A stretch of DNA of 6,288 nt. Origin: Pseudomonadota bacterium (GTDB lineage Bacteria; Pseudomonadota; Gammaproteobacteria; Acidiferrobacterales; Acidiferrobacteraceae). Position 1 is the first letter of the stretch. The number at the start of each line of letters is the position of its first letter. Location: positions 1-6,288 of the forward strand of contig JAJZZU010000163.1 in NCBI GenBank assembly GCA_021797365.1. Reading direction: 5' to 3'. Below are positions 1-5,859 of this stretch, in pieces. The notes beneath the pieces are model-generated. The model saw only the letters and a program-made list of their open reading frames with translations, did no database searches and was not told the origin of the DNA. The translations under genes and the position numbers were made by a program.

Positions 1-647
1 TCATGCCCAAGCCCTTCGCCAACCGCCCCGGCAATGGCCAACATATCCATATGTCGGCGAACCGCGACGGCCGCAACGCCTTCGAGGACCCCGATGACCC
101 CAGGGGCCTGCGGCTTTCCACGCTGGCCTACCAGTTCCTGGCGGGCATACTCGTCCACGCGCGCGCACTGGCCGCGCTCTGCGCCCCGACCGTCAATTCC
201 TATAAGCGTCTGGTCGTCGGCCGCTCGCTGACCGGCTCCACCTGGGCCCCGGCCTATATCAGTTACGGCGACAATAACCGCTCGGCGATGGTGCGCGTAC
301 CGGGCGGCCGGCTCGAGCTTAGGCTACCAGACGGGGCATGCAATCCTTATCTGGCCACGGCCGCCCTCATCGCCGCCGGCCTCGACGGCGTGGAGCGTAG
401 CCTCGATCCGGGGGCCCCGCACAACCTCGACCTCTACACCCTTCCCGCCAGCGAACGCGAGCGCACAGGCATCGGACTGCTCCCCCAAAACCTCCACGAG
501 GCCCTCGTGGCCCTGGAAGGAGACATCGTGCTGCGCACGGCGCTGGGTCCCTTGGCCGAGGAATTCCTGACCCTGAAACACCAGGAGTGGCTCGAGTACA
601 TGCGCCATGTCTCGGATTGGGAGATCGCGCACTATGTCGACCTTTGA
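1..647 (+). CDS. glnT: Type III glutamine synthetase (GlnT/GMAS-like), C-terminal part, cut by window edge
   Basis: This is the C-terminal half (214 visible residues from the Met codon at 3; the family is usually about 430-450) of a glutamine synthetase-fold ligase. Such enzymes use ATP to amidate glutamate with ammonia or, in gamma-glutamylmethylamide synthetases, with methylamine. The Met at 3 is internal: the partial codon before it ends in TC, fitting the usual F-M-P-K-P stretch. Visible motifs, numbered from that Met, are the active-site H-I-H (14-16), NSYKRL (65-70), the NNRSAMVR substrate/phosphate arginines (91-98) and the [16 protein letters not shown] block (103-118). The [16 protein letters not shown] segment resembles GlnT-type enzymes. 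It lacks the type I adenylylation-loop pattern, so regulation by GlnE is unlikely. The stop lies 42 bases before glxB, probably in one transcript. Whether the physiological amine is ammonia or methylamine cannot be told from this half. Confidence 0.9.
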   Translation, partial: MPKPFANRPGNGQHIHMSANRDGRNAFEDPDDPRGLRLSTLAYQFLAGILVHARALAALCAPTVNSYKRLVVGRSLTGSTWAPAYISYGDNNRSAMVRVPGGRLELRLPDGACNPYLATAALIAAGLDGVERSLDPGAPHNLDLYTLPASERERTGIGLLPQNLHEALVALEGDIVLRTALGPLAEEFLTLKHQEWLEYMRHVSDWEIAHYVDL

Positions 648-689
648 ACCCATGACTTTCGCCCCGATACGTCAAGACGGAGACATCCT

Positions 690-1607
690 ATGTGCGGGAT
701 CGTAGGGCTTATGATCAAAAATCCCGCCATGCGCGGCGAGATCGGCGCGCTCGGCCTGCCGATGCTCTCGGCCATGAGCGAACGCGGGCCGGATTCCGCG
801 GGCTTTGCCTTGTTCACACAGGACGCGCGCCCCGATTGGCTCAAGATGAGCCTGCTCTACGATCCCCCGGCGACATCCCCGGCGTTTACCTGGACCGGGC
901 TTCAGGACGCCGTCGACCGCGCGCTGACCATAAGGACGGAGATCCACGTCCGCGGCCGCCATGCACGACTTGCCATCCCGATCAAAGAGACGGCGCCTGA
1001 GGCGGTAGTCGCCTGGCTGCGCGCCCATCATCCCCATGTCCGCATCCTGTCGACGGGGTATTCCCTGGAGATCTACAAGGACGTCGGGGCGCCAGACGAG
1101 GTCGCGCGGCGTTATGGTTTCGCCACGTTCGCGGGCAGCCATATCGTCGCCCACACGCGCATGGCCACGGAATCGGCGGTGAGCGCCGATCGCGCCCACC
1201 CGTTCACGGCCGGCCACGACTTCTGTCTCGTCCACAACGGGTCTTTGTCAAACCCCCATGAGATCCGGCGCGCGCTCGCGGTCCACGGGATACGCTTCGA
1301 CACCGACAACGACACCGAGGCGGCGTGCCGCTTTCTCGAATGGCGCCTGCGCGACGGGGACAGCCTCGAACAGGCCCTGCAGGCGGCGTTTGAAAGACTG
1401 GATGGATTCTTCACCTTCCTCATAGGCACGCCCGATCGTCTGGCCCTGGTCCGCGATCCCTTTGGCTGTAAGCCCGCGGTGGTGGCCGAGACCGACGATT
1501 ACGTCGCCATCGCATCCGAGTTTCGCGCGCTCTCGCACCTCCCGCGCATCCAGGAGGCCCATGTCTTCGAACCGGTCCCCGAGGAGATGTATGTATGGAC
1601 GCCGTAA
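690..1607 (+). CDS. glxB: Class II glutamine amidotransferase, GlxB-like subunit of split glutamate synthase (MgsA-type)
   Basis: This 305-residue Ntn-hydrolase subunit should release ammonia from glutamine for the synthase partner encoded by glxD. The start is firm: Met is followed by catalytic Cys2 in MCGIVG (processed N-terminus), and a CGGAGA ribosome site lies at 678-683. Other class II motifs are RGPDSAG (32-38), AHTRMATES (154-162, the glutamine-binding arginine), HNGS (182-185, the oxyanion Asn), NDTE (207-210) and RDPFGCKP (255-262). All expected catalytic residues are present. About 115 residues separate the RGPDS and AHTR motifs, longer than in compact amidotransferases such as PurF. 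I take this as normal for the GlxB family, whose members are also near 300 residues. Its 3' end overlaps glxC by 13 bases, implying coupled translation and a stoichiometric complex. In methylamine users the homologue is mgsA. Confidence 0.92.
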   Translation: MCGIVGLMIKNPAMRGEIGALGLPMLSAMSERGPDSAGFALFTQDARPDWLKMSLLYDPPATSPAFTWTGLQDAVDRALTIRTEIHVRGRHARLAIPIKETAPEAVVAWLRAHHPHVRILSTGYSLEIYKDVGAPDEVARRYGFATFAGSHIVAHTRMATESAVSADRAHPFTAGHDFCLVHNGSLSNPHEIRRALAVHGIRFDTDNDTEAACRFLEWRLRDGDSLEQALQAAFERLDGFFTFLIGTPDRLALVRDPFGCKPAVVAETDDYVAIASEFRALSHLPRIQEAHVFEPVPEEMYVWTP

Positions 1608-2293
1608 ACTTTGATCTCGCCACGACCTCGGTCACCGAGGTCAATGGCTACCTGCATCAGCACAAGGAGGCCCTCTGCGGACGGCAAGTCACCATCACCC
1701 ACCCCGACGGCGCGCACAATATCGCAGTCGGGCTCGATCTCGACTGCGAAGTGCGCATCGAAGGGCACGCCGGCTACTATGCCGGCGGCATGAACCGGCG
1801 CGCCGCGATCACTATCGATGGCAGCGCCGGTACCGGGGTGGCCGAAAACATGATGAGCGGTCGCGTCGAGGTCAAGGACTTTGCCTCCAACGGCGCCGGG
1901 GCCTCGGCGCACGGCGGGCTGCTCGTCGTCCACGGCTCTGCGGGACTGCGCTGCGGCATATCCCTGAAGGGCGGCGATATCGTCATAGGCCAGTCGGTCG
2001 GGGCGTTCTCGGGTTTCATGGCGCAGGCCGGGCGCATGGTCATCTGCGGAGACGCGGGCAAGGCCCTGGGCGACTCCCTCTACGAGGCCGTCATCTACAT
2101 CCAGGGGGCCATTGCCTCCCTGGGCGCCGATGCACGCCTTGAGCCCATGGATGCGACCGACGTGCTGGCCGTAAGGACCCTGCTCACGCAGGCGGGGCCG
2201 ACATTCGCGCGCCATGATCCCGGCGCCTTTCGCAAGGTCACATCGGCGCGCACGCTCTACCACTGGAATCAAAACGCCCCCCAGGACTATTGA
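1595..2293 (+). CDS. glxC: GXGXG-domain protein GlxC, beta-helix subunit of split glutamate synthase (MgsB-type)
   Basis: This 232-residue protein corresponds to the C-terminal alpha-subunit domain of glutamate synthase (GltB third domain, also the FwdC-like fold). It is a structural right-handed beta-helix that holds the amidotransferase and synthase domains together rather than a catalyst. Regularly spaced glycine repeats are visible: GHAGYYAGG (57-65), GSAGTG (76-81), GSAGLRCG (114-121), GQSVG (132-136) and GDAGKALGD (152-160). The ATG at 1595 has GAGGAG at 1581-1586, eight bases upstream, and overlaps the end of glxB by 13 bases in another frame. The stop TGA at 2291-2293 overlaps the Shine-Dalgarno site of glxD. 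In the N-methylglutamate pathway the homologue is mgsB. Identification rests on the repeats and the gene order. Confidence 0.92.
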   Translation: MDAVNFDLATTSVTEVNGYLHQHKEALCGRQVTITHPDGAHNIAVGLDLDCEVRIEGHAGYYAGGMNRRAAITIDGSAGTGVAENMMSGRVEVKDFASNGAGASAHGGLLVVHGSAGLRCGISLKGGDIVIGQSVGAFSGFMAQAGRMVICGDAGKALGDSLYEAVIYIQGAIASLGADARLEPMDATDVLAVRTLLTQAGPTFARHDPGAFRKVTSARTLYHWNQNAPQDY

Positions 2294-2302
2294 GGTGTTG
2301 CC

Positions 2303-3664
2303 ATGAATACGAATGAGGACACCAAAGTCCCTTTGTCCGAGGAAGAGTCGTACGGTTACGACCGCAAGATCCTGGACTACATCCACAAGGCCGCGGCGCA
2401 CGGACTCTACGAGATCCGCGGCCTGGGCGCCAAGCGCGCCCTGCCGCATTTCGACGACCTGGTCCTGCTCGGCTCTTCGCTGTCTCGCTATCCGCTCGAG
2501 GGCTACCGCGAGAAATGCTCGACCCAGACGATACTGGGCACGCGCTTTGCCAAAAGGCCCATCGTCCTCGATATTCCGATCACGATCGCCGGCATGAGCT
2601 TTGGCGCGCTATCGGCCCATGCCAAGGACGCCCTCGGCCGGGCCGCGACCGCCGCCGGCACCTCCACCACTACCGGCGACGGCGGCATGACCGCCGAGGA
2701 ACGCCAATCCTCGCGCATCCTCGTCTACCAATGCCTGCCATCCCGCTACGGATTCAATCCCCACGACCTACAAAGCGCCGACGCCATCGAGATCGTCATC
2801 GGACAAGGCGCCAAGCCCGGGGGCGGCGGTCTGCTCCTGGGCCAGAAAATCAATCCGCGGGTCGCCGCTATGCGCACGCTGCCGGAGGGCATAGACCAGC
2901 GCTCCGCCTGCCGCCATCCCGACTGGACCGGTCCCGACGATCTCGCCATCAAGATCCGGGAGCTACGCGAGATCACAGACTGGATGAAACCGATCTACGT
3001 GAAGGTCGGTGCCTCGCGCACCTTTCATGACGTGAAGCTCGCAGTGGCCTCCGGTGCCGATGTCGTGGTCGTCGACGGCATGCAAGGGGGCACGGCGGCG
3101 ACCCAGGCCTGCTTCATCGAGCATGTCGGCATTCCCACCCTGCCGGCGCTGCGTCAGGCGGTCGACGCCCTCGAGGATCTGGGCCTTAAGGGCGAGGTCC
3201 AGCTCATCATCTCGGGGGGCATCCGTACCGGCGCCGACGTCGCCAAGGCGCTCGCCATGGGCGCCGACGCGGTGTCCATCGGACAAGGTATGCTCATCGC
3301 CCTCGGATGCAATGCCGGTGACTACGAGAGCGATGGGGCGCGGCTGTCGGCTGACGCCGATTACCGCTCCCTGGGCACCCGGGCGGGCTTCTGCCACCAT
3401 TGCCATACCGGCCTCTGTCCAGTCGGGGTCACCACCCAGGACCCCATCCTCGAGACGCGCCTGAGCGCCGAGGCCGGCGCCAAGCGCGCCACCAATTACC
3501 TAAAGACCCTCACCCTCGAACTTACGACCATGGCACGCGCCTGCGGGAAGCATAACGTCCATCATCTTGAACGCGAGGATCTGGCGGCACTGACCGTGGA
3601 GGCCGCGGCCATGGCGCGTCTGCCACTGGCCGGCACCGACTGGACCCCAGGAACCACACCATGA
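2303..3664 (+). CDS. glxD: FMN-binding glutamate synthase domain protein GlxD (MgsC-type)
   Basis: This 453-residue catalytic subunit matches the synthase domain of GltB. It is a TIM barrel carrying FMN and an iron-sulfur cluster, expected to make glutamate from 2-oxoglutarate and ammonia delivered by GlxB, or N-methylglutamate from glutamate and methylamine in MgsABC systems. Visible motifs are IAGMSFGALS (96-104), TTTGDGGM (122-129), GQGAKPGGGGLL (168-178), IYVKVGAS (231-238), VVVDGMQGGTAAT (255-267) and the FMN-phosphate region SGGIRTGADVAKALAMGAD (304-322). Cysteines C364, C367 and C372 in CHHCHTGLCPVG, close to the cluster-binding region of glutamate synthases, are the likely Fe-S ligands. 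C336 is a further nearby cysteine. The start has GAGGTG at 2292-2297, nine bases after the glxC stop. No pyridine-nucleotide subunit (GltD-like) follows, so the electron donor is unknown. Confidence 0.93.
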   Translation: MNTNEDTKVPLSEEESYGYDRKILDYIHKAAAHGLYEIRGLGAKRALPHFDDLVLLGSSLSRYPLEGYREKCSTQTILGTRFAKRPIVLDIPITIAGMSFGALSAHAKDALGRAATAAGTSTTTGDGGMTAEERQSSRILVYQCLPSRYGFNPHDLQSADAIEIVIGQGAKPGGGGLLLGQKINPRVAAMRTLPEGIDQRSACRHPDWTGPDDLAIKIRELREITDWMKPIYVKVGASRTFHDVKLAVASGADVVVVDGMQGGTAATQACFIEHVGIPTLPALRQAVDALEDLGLKGEVQLIISGGIRTGADVAKALAMGADAVSIGQGMLIALGCNAGDYESDGARLSADADYRSLGTRAGFCHHCHTGLCPVGVTTQDPILETRLSAEAGAKRATNYLKTLTLELTTMARACGKHNVHHLEREDLAALTVEAAAMARLPLAGTDWTPGTTP

Positions 3665-3906
3665 CCGAGGCCCCCGGTGATCATCGCCTACTCTGCCTGC
3701 GTCCGGGGCATGGTGCCCCCAAAATCCCGGGGGCGGGACGCCCCGACGGTCCGTGCCCCGCAGCCCCGGCAAAGCCCCGCGCGGAAAGCCACCATGAGGG
3801 CGCGCGTAGCGCACGCACCCGAGAGGGCCTAGGGCTCGCTCCACGCAAAGGACCCGCGGGTACAGTCGATTGTTCCGAGGAATGGCTGAGAGGCGCGATG
3901 CCATAG
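3661..3906 (+). CDS. Doubtful 81-codon ORF coupled to glxD by ATGA; possible gene remnant
   Basis: I do not recognise this frame. In favour of translation: its ATG overlaps the glxD stop as ATGA, and an AGGAA ribosome site sits at 3649-3653 with good spacing, the arrangement expected for a further operon gene. Against it: the product is 81 residues dominated by Pro, Gly, Ala and Arg, with no predicted helix, membrane segment or motif I know, and it runs straight through strong GC-rich hairpins (3704-3760). It may be a chance frame in high-GC DNA, or the head of a formerly coupled gene whose remainder has decayed. The opposite strand is open across part of the region as well, which weakens the argument from openness. 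Confidence 0.2.
   Translation: MTEAPGDHRLLCLRPGHGAPKIPGAGRPDGPCPAAPAKPRAESHHEGARSARTREGLGLAPRKGPAGTVDCSEEWLRGAMP
3704..3760 (+). terminator. GC-rich nested hairpins after glxD, possible operon-end structure
   Basis: Beginning about 40 bases after the glxD stop, CGGGGCA (3704-3710) pairs perfectly with TGCCCCG (3754-3760). Inside lies GCCCCC (3715-3720) / GGGGGC (3729-3734) with an eight-base loop AAAATCCC. An alternative hairpin, GGGGCA-TGG-TGCCCC (3705-3719), is mutually exclusive with the others. No U-run follows, so this is not a classical intrinsic terminator. It may instead stabilise the 3' end of the glx transcript or mark a Rho-dependent stop. Base pairing is seen; the function is inferred. 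Confidence 0.25.
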
Positions 3907-3947
3907 ACCCATCACCTGCCCGTCGAACGCCGTAGATAGGGGCATCG
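3896..3947 (+). other. Possible structured RNA element in the glxD-permease gap
   Basis: CGATGCC (3896-3902) pairs with GGCATCG (3941-3947). Inside, CCATC (3909-3913) pairs with GATAGG (3935-3940) if one A is bulged, giving a long hairpin of about 52 bases. Just upstream is GGCTGAGAGG (3884-3893), and the loop carries ACCTG, a superficial likeness to parts of the TPP riboswitch. The conserved upstream GGGGTGC of that class is absent and no thiamine gene is near, so I do not call it one. It could be a short non-coding RNA, part of a leader, or chance. Confidence 0.2.
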
Positions 3948-3964
3948 GCACCTTACTGACTGCT

Positions 3965-3988
3965 ATCATTCCGGTACACCGGAATGAT
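3965..3988. repeat. Perfect 24-bp palindrome, operator-like
   Basis: Two 11-base arms, ATCATTCCGGT and ACCGGAATGAT, are exact inverted complements around a central AC. Such a tight dyad with almost no spacer is typical of a binding site for a dimeric regulator rather than an RNA hairpin. No U-run follows that would suggest termination. It lies about 300 bases upstream of the predicted permease transcription start, far for a simple repressor site but possible for an enhancer-type activator or for an unseen promoter. The symmetry is seen directly; the role is inferred. Confidence 0.6.
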
Positions 3989-4009
3989 CAATCGTGCGTC
4001 TCGTCCAAC

Positions 4010-4032
4010 GAAACCCTTCATAGAAACCCTTC
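4010..4032. repeat. 10-base direct repeat, 13-base period
   Basis: GAAACCCTTC occurs at 4010-4019 and again at 4023-4032, separated by ATA. The exact repeat within an intergenic regulatory region could be a tandem protein-binding site. Two copies are too few to exclude a small duplication. Confidence 0.45.
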
Positions 4033-4111
4033 GGTGATCCTGGGCCATGCCATGGACTCTCTCGCAGACATTCCCTTCCCTACACCATCCCCAATAATTC
4101 CATAAGTCGCC

Positions 4112-4135
4112 ACACTATTAATGTCATATTAGTGT
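4112..4135. repeat. AT-rich imperfect palindrome, possible operator
   Basis: ACACTA (4112-4117) and TAGTGT (4130-4135) are exact inverted complements. Two more pairs, TA (4119-4120) with TA (4127-4128), extend the dyad after one mismatch. Its AT content stands out in this GC-rich DNA. The position, about 155-180 bases upstream of the predicted permease transcription start, would suit an activator or co-regulator. The protein that binds it is unknown. Confidence 0.4.
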
Positions 4136-4162
4136 TTGTTCAATACTGATAGCGTTCAAAGG

Positions 4163-4169
4163 TGGTGCA
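4163..4169 (+). promoter_or_regulatory. NtrC-like half-site TGGTGCA
   Basis: TGGTGCA is a perfect right half of the NtrC consensus (TGCACYA-N3-TGGTGCA). The matching left half at 4153-4159 (CGTTCAA) keeps only a few consensus bases, so the site is incomplete. It lies roughly 120-127 bases upstream of the predicted sigma-54 transcription start, a normal distance for an enhancer-binding protein. The nitrogen-metabolism neighbours make NtrC the natural candidate, but a lone half-site is weak evidence. Confidence 0.35.
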
Positions 4170-4263
4170 TGGCGTGCCACACAATGGATCATATATACCA
4201 TGGCTTCCGCATGAACGCGCCACGAAACGGCGTCGCGGCGCGGTTTTCCCAAGACCACTGGCA

Positions 4264-4280
4264 TGGCGCGCTTATTGCTT
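4264..4280 (+). promoter_or_regulatory. Sigma-54 (RpoN) -24/-12 promoter of the permease gene
   Basis: TGGCGCG-CTTA-TTGCTT matches the RpoN consensus TGGCACG-N4-TTGCWT at all but one specified position. The invariant GG (4265-4266) and GC (4277-4278) are separated by exactly ten bases, as required. Transcription should start near 4290, leaving a leader of about 28 bases before the ATG at 4318, with GAGG at 4307-4310. Transcription would then need a bacterial enhancer-binding protein and ATP, commonly NtrC under nitrogen limitation. The match is seen; the activator is inferred. Confidence 0.75.
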
Positions 4281-4306
4281 GATGGGTCCTGTCACCCCAC
4301 TACCGC

Positions 4307-4310
4307 GAGG
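4307..4310 (+). promoter_or_regulatory. Ribosome-binding site deciding the permease start
   Basis: GAGG lies seven bases before ATG 4318, ideal spacing. The alternative in-frame starts at 4162 and 4282 fall upstream of, or barely before, the predicted transcription start and have no comparable site. Confidence 0.7.
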
Positions 4311-4317
4311 CCCCGCC

Positions 4318-5733
4318 ATGAGCGCCGTACCCCACGCTGATAGAACCTTGAGAAGCCAGAGCCTAGGCTTCCTGGAAGCGATCGGTCAGTCACTTGCCAA
4401 CATCTCGCCGACACTCACACCCGCCCTCAATATCAGCGCGGTCGTGGCGCTCGCCGGACAGGCAAGCTGGCTCGTCTATGGGATTGCCACCATCGCCCTG
4501 CTGCTCGTGGGCATGAATATCTCCGCGCTCGCCAGCCGCTTTTCGGCGGCAGGGTCGTTCTTTGTGTTCATTTCCCAGGCTATGGGCCCCATGGCCGGCG
4601 GCATAGCGGGCTGGGCATTGGTAGCCGCTTATATCGGTACCGCCATGGCACTCCTAGGCGGCCTTGCCATCTTCGTGAACAATGCGCTGGCACCCGAAGG
4701 TCTTACGCTGCCCATCCCGGTCACCTATGTCATAAGCGCCGCCCTCGTCTGGTACCTGGCCTATCGGGACATCAAGCTCTCTTCGCGCATAAGTCTCGTA
4801 GTCGAGGCCATCTCGATCACCGCCATCTCCCTCCTGGTGTTGACGGTCTTTGGTCGCCACGTATCGCAGCCGCTCATTCATGCGCAACTGACACTCGTCG
4901 GGGCCAACGGCAAAGGCATGTCGGAGGCGATCGTGCTCGCGATCTTCTCATTCGTGGGCTTTGAGAGTGCGGCCACGCTTGGCAAGGAGACCCGCGATCC
5001 CCTTAGGAATATCCCGCGCGCGATCATGTACAGCATGATCGGCGCAGGGGTGTTTTTCATGGTCATGGCGTTTGCGCTCATGATCGCCTACAAAGGCAAC
5101 GTGCAGGCCTTGGGCAACGATCCGGCCCCGCTCCTGACACTCCTGAAGGCCCTGCACCTGGCACGCTTCGCCACCGTCATTTACGCGATCGCATCGGTGA
5201 GCCTTTTTGCGTGCGTGCTGGCCTCGGTGAACGCCGCCTCGCGGCTCTTGTTCTCGATGGGCCGCTATCATTTCATCCACCGATCCATGGGGCTCGTACA
5301 CGCCGGACACAAGACCCCGCATGTGGCCGTGGCCATAAGCTCGGCCTTGGCCCTGCTCGGCCCCCTGCTTCTTTTAAGCCAGGGGCCCATGAACACCTAC
5401 GAGCTGACAGGCACCTTCGCGACCTTCGGGTTCATCTTCGCCTATCTGCTCATCAGCGTGGCCGCGCCCTTGTATCTCAACAAACAGCGCGTGCTGACCA
5501 CCCGGCGCGCGCTGTTAGGGGGTAGCGCGGCACTCTTCATGCTCGCGGCCTTCTTTGGCAGTGTGTACCCGGTCCCCAGCTATCCTTACAATATCCTGCC
5601 CTACCTGTTCGTTCTGTATCTGGCGGCCGGCCTTGCCTGGCTCGTACACCTGAAGAAAAACGCGCCGCAGGTGCTGACGCTCATGGAGCACGACCTGGAG
5701 TCCCAGGAACAGGAGGTCTTTGGGCGCAAATAG
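4318..5733 (+). CDS. APC-superfamily amino acid/amine permease
   Basis: This 471-residue inner-membrane transporter has about 12 hydrophobic helices, roughly at 22-45, 52-70, 83-120 (one long stretch, possibly two helices), 133-150, 157-178, 203-222, 238-258, 282-305, 335-355, 363-385, 397-415 and 424-445. The interrupted first helix (GQSLANISPTLTPALNIS) and the helix-6 signature FSFVGFESAATLGKETRDPLRNIPRAI (210-236) are typical of the amino acid-polyamine-organocation family. The first is the usual substrate-backbone region; the second matches the FxFVGFE-E-NP-IPRA pattern. The substrate cannot be read from sequence; amino acids, ethanolamine-like amines or methylamine are possible. The start at 4318 is preferred over the open extension to 4162, because the sigma-54 promoter (4264-4280) and the ribosome site lie in that extension and the extra residues are Arg/Pro-rich with no family likeness. 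The charged tail after 446 is cytoplasmic. Confidence 0.88.
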   Translation: MSAVPHADRTLRSQSLGFLEAIGQSLANISPTLTPALNISAVVALAGQASWLVYGIATIALLLVGMNISALASRFSAAGSFFVFISQAMGPMAGGIAGWALVAAYIGTAMALLGGLAIFVNNALAPEGLTLPIPVTYVISAALVWYLAYRDIKLSSRISLVVEAISITAISLLVLTVFGRHVSQPLIHAQLTLVGANGKGMSEAIVLAIFSFVGFESAATLGKETRDPLRNIPRAIMYSMIGAGVFFMVMAFALMIAYKGNVQALGNDPAPLLTLLKALHLARFATVIYAIASVSLFACVLASVNAASRLLFSMGRYHFIHRSMGLVHAGHKTPHVAVAISSALALLGPLLLLSQGPMNTYELTGTFATFGFIFAYLLISVAAPLYLNKQRVLTTRRALLGGSAALFMLAAFFGSVYPVPSYPYNILPYLFVLYLAAGLAWLVHLKKNAPQVLTLMEHDLESQEQEVFGRK

Positions 5734-5741
5734 CCGCTCTC

Positions 5742-5756
5742 AAGGCCGCGAGCCTT
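5742..5756 (+). terminator. Small hairpin after the permease gene, weak terminator candidate
   Basis: AAGGC (5742-5746) pairs with GCCTT (5752-5756) around the loop CGCGA, eight bases after the permease stop. The stem is short and no U-run follows, so termination is doubtful and the downstream phosphatase gene may be co-transcribed. Confidence 0.15.
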
Positions 5757-5823
5757 CCGTACGGTGGCGCGGCCTCCGGCACGAGACCGGCCGGCAGGCG
5801 CGTCCACCGCCGCGCGCCCAAAC

Positions 5824-5857
5824 GAGGAGATGTGTCATGAGGTCACCATTCGCGTGA
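5824..5857 (+). promoter_or_regulatory. Ribosome site and six-codon leader frame before the phosphatase gene
   Basis: GAGGAGA (5824-5830) is the best Shine-Dalgarno site here, but the ATG at the right distance (5837) opens a frame of only six codons, MRSPFA, ending at TGA 5855-5857. The phosphatase ATG at 5860 follows two bases later in another frame. This layout permits coupled re-initiation. Alternatively the phosphatase begins at ATG 5830, which is in frame but almost touches the Shine-Dalgarno bases, or at GTG 5854. Confidence 0.35.
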
Positions 5858-5859
5858 TA

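Larger units (their letters stand above)
3907..4263. other. Intergenic regulatory region upstream of the permease
   Basis: I find no convincing gene on either strand here. The stretch is markedly more AT-rich than its surroundings, especially about 4090-4160 and 4186-4197. It carries the 24-bp palindrome (3965-3988), the 10-base direct repeat (4010-4032), the imperfect palindrome (4112-4135) and the NtrC-like half-site (4163-4169). The TATATA patch at 4192-4197 lies between that half-site and the sigma-54 promoter, where a bend (for example by IHF) is often needed, but I see no good IHF consensus. The permease frame stays open back to 4162, which I regard as non-coding. Confidence 0.6.

Noticed and set aside
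672..1235. 187-codon minus-strand frame opposite glxB
   Set aside because: Shadow of glxB; it has no motif, and the opposing gene has a full set of catalytic residues.
1499..2449. 316-codon open frame on the minus strand opposite glxB/glxC/glxD
   Set aside because: It is antisense to three genes with intact family motifs. Long antisense frames are expected in GC-rich DNA, and its translation shows no recognisable domain.
3500..3904. 134-codon minus-strand frame over the glxD end and the gap
   Set aside because: Half of it is antisense to glxD; the product is low-complexity Gly/Arg/Pro and it has no recognisable relatives.
3884..3950. TPP riboswitch
   Set aside because: CTGAGA and ACCTG are present, but the required 5' GGGGTGC-type segment and the 3' core are absent or scrambled, and no thiamine gene follows.
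4159..4180. Second sigma-54-like match (TGGTGCA-N4-GTGC)
   Set aside because: It has correct GG-N10-GC spacing but lacks the TT before GC and the CACG core; it is far weaker than the 4264 site.
4162..4317. N-terminal extension of the permease (52 extra residues)
   Set aside because: It contains the sigma-54 promoter and has no ribosome site. Its Arg/Pro-rich residues do not resemble the family N-terminus.
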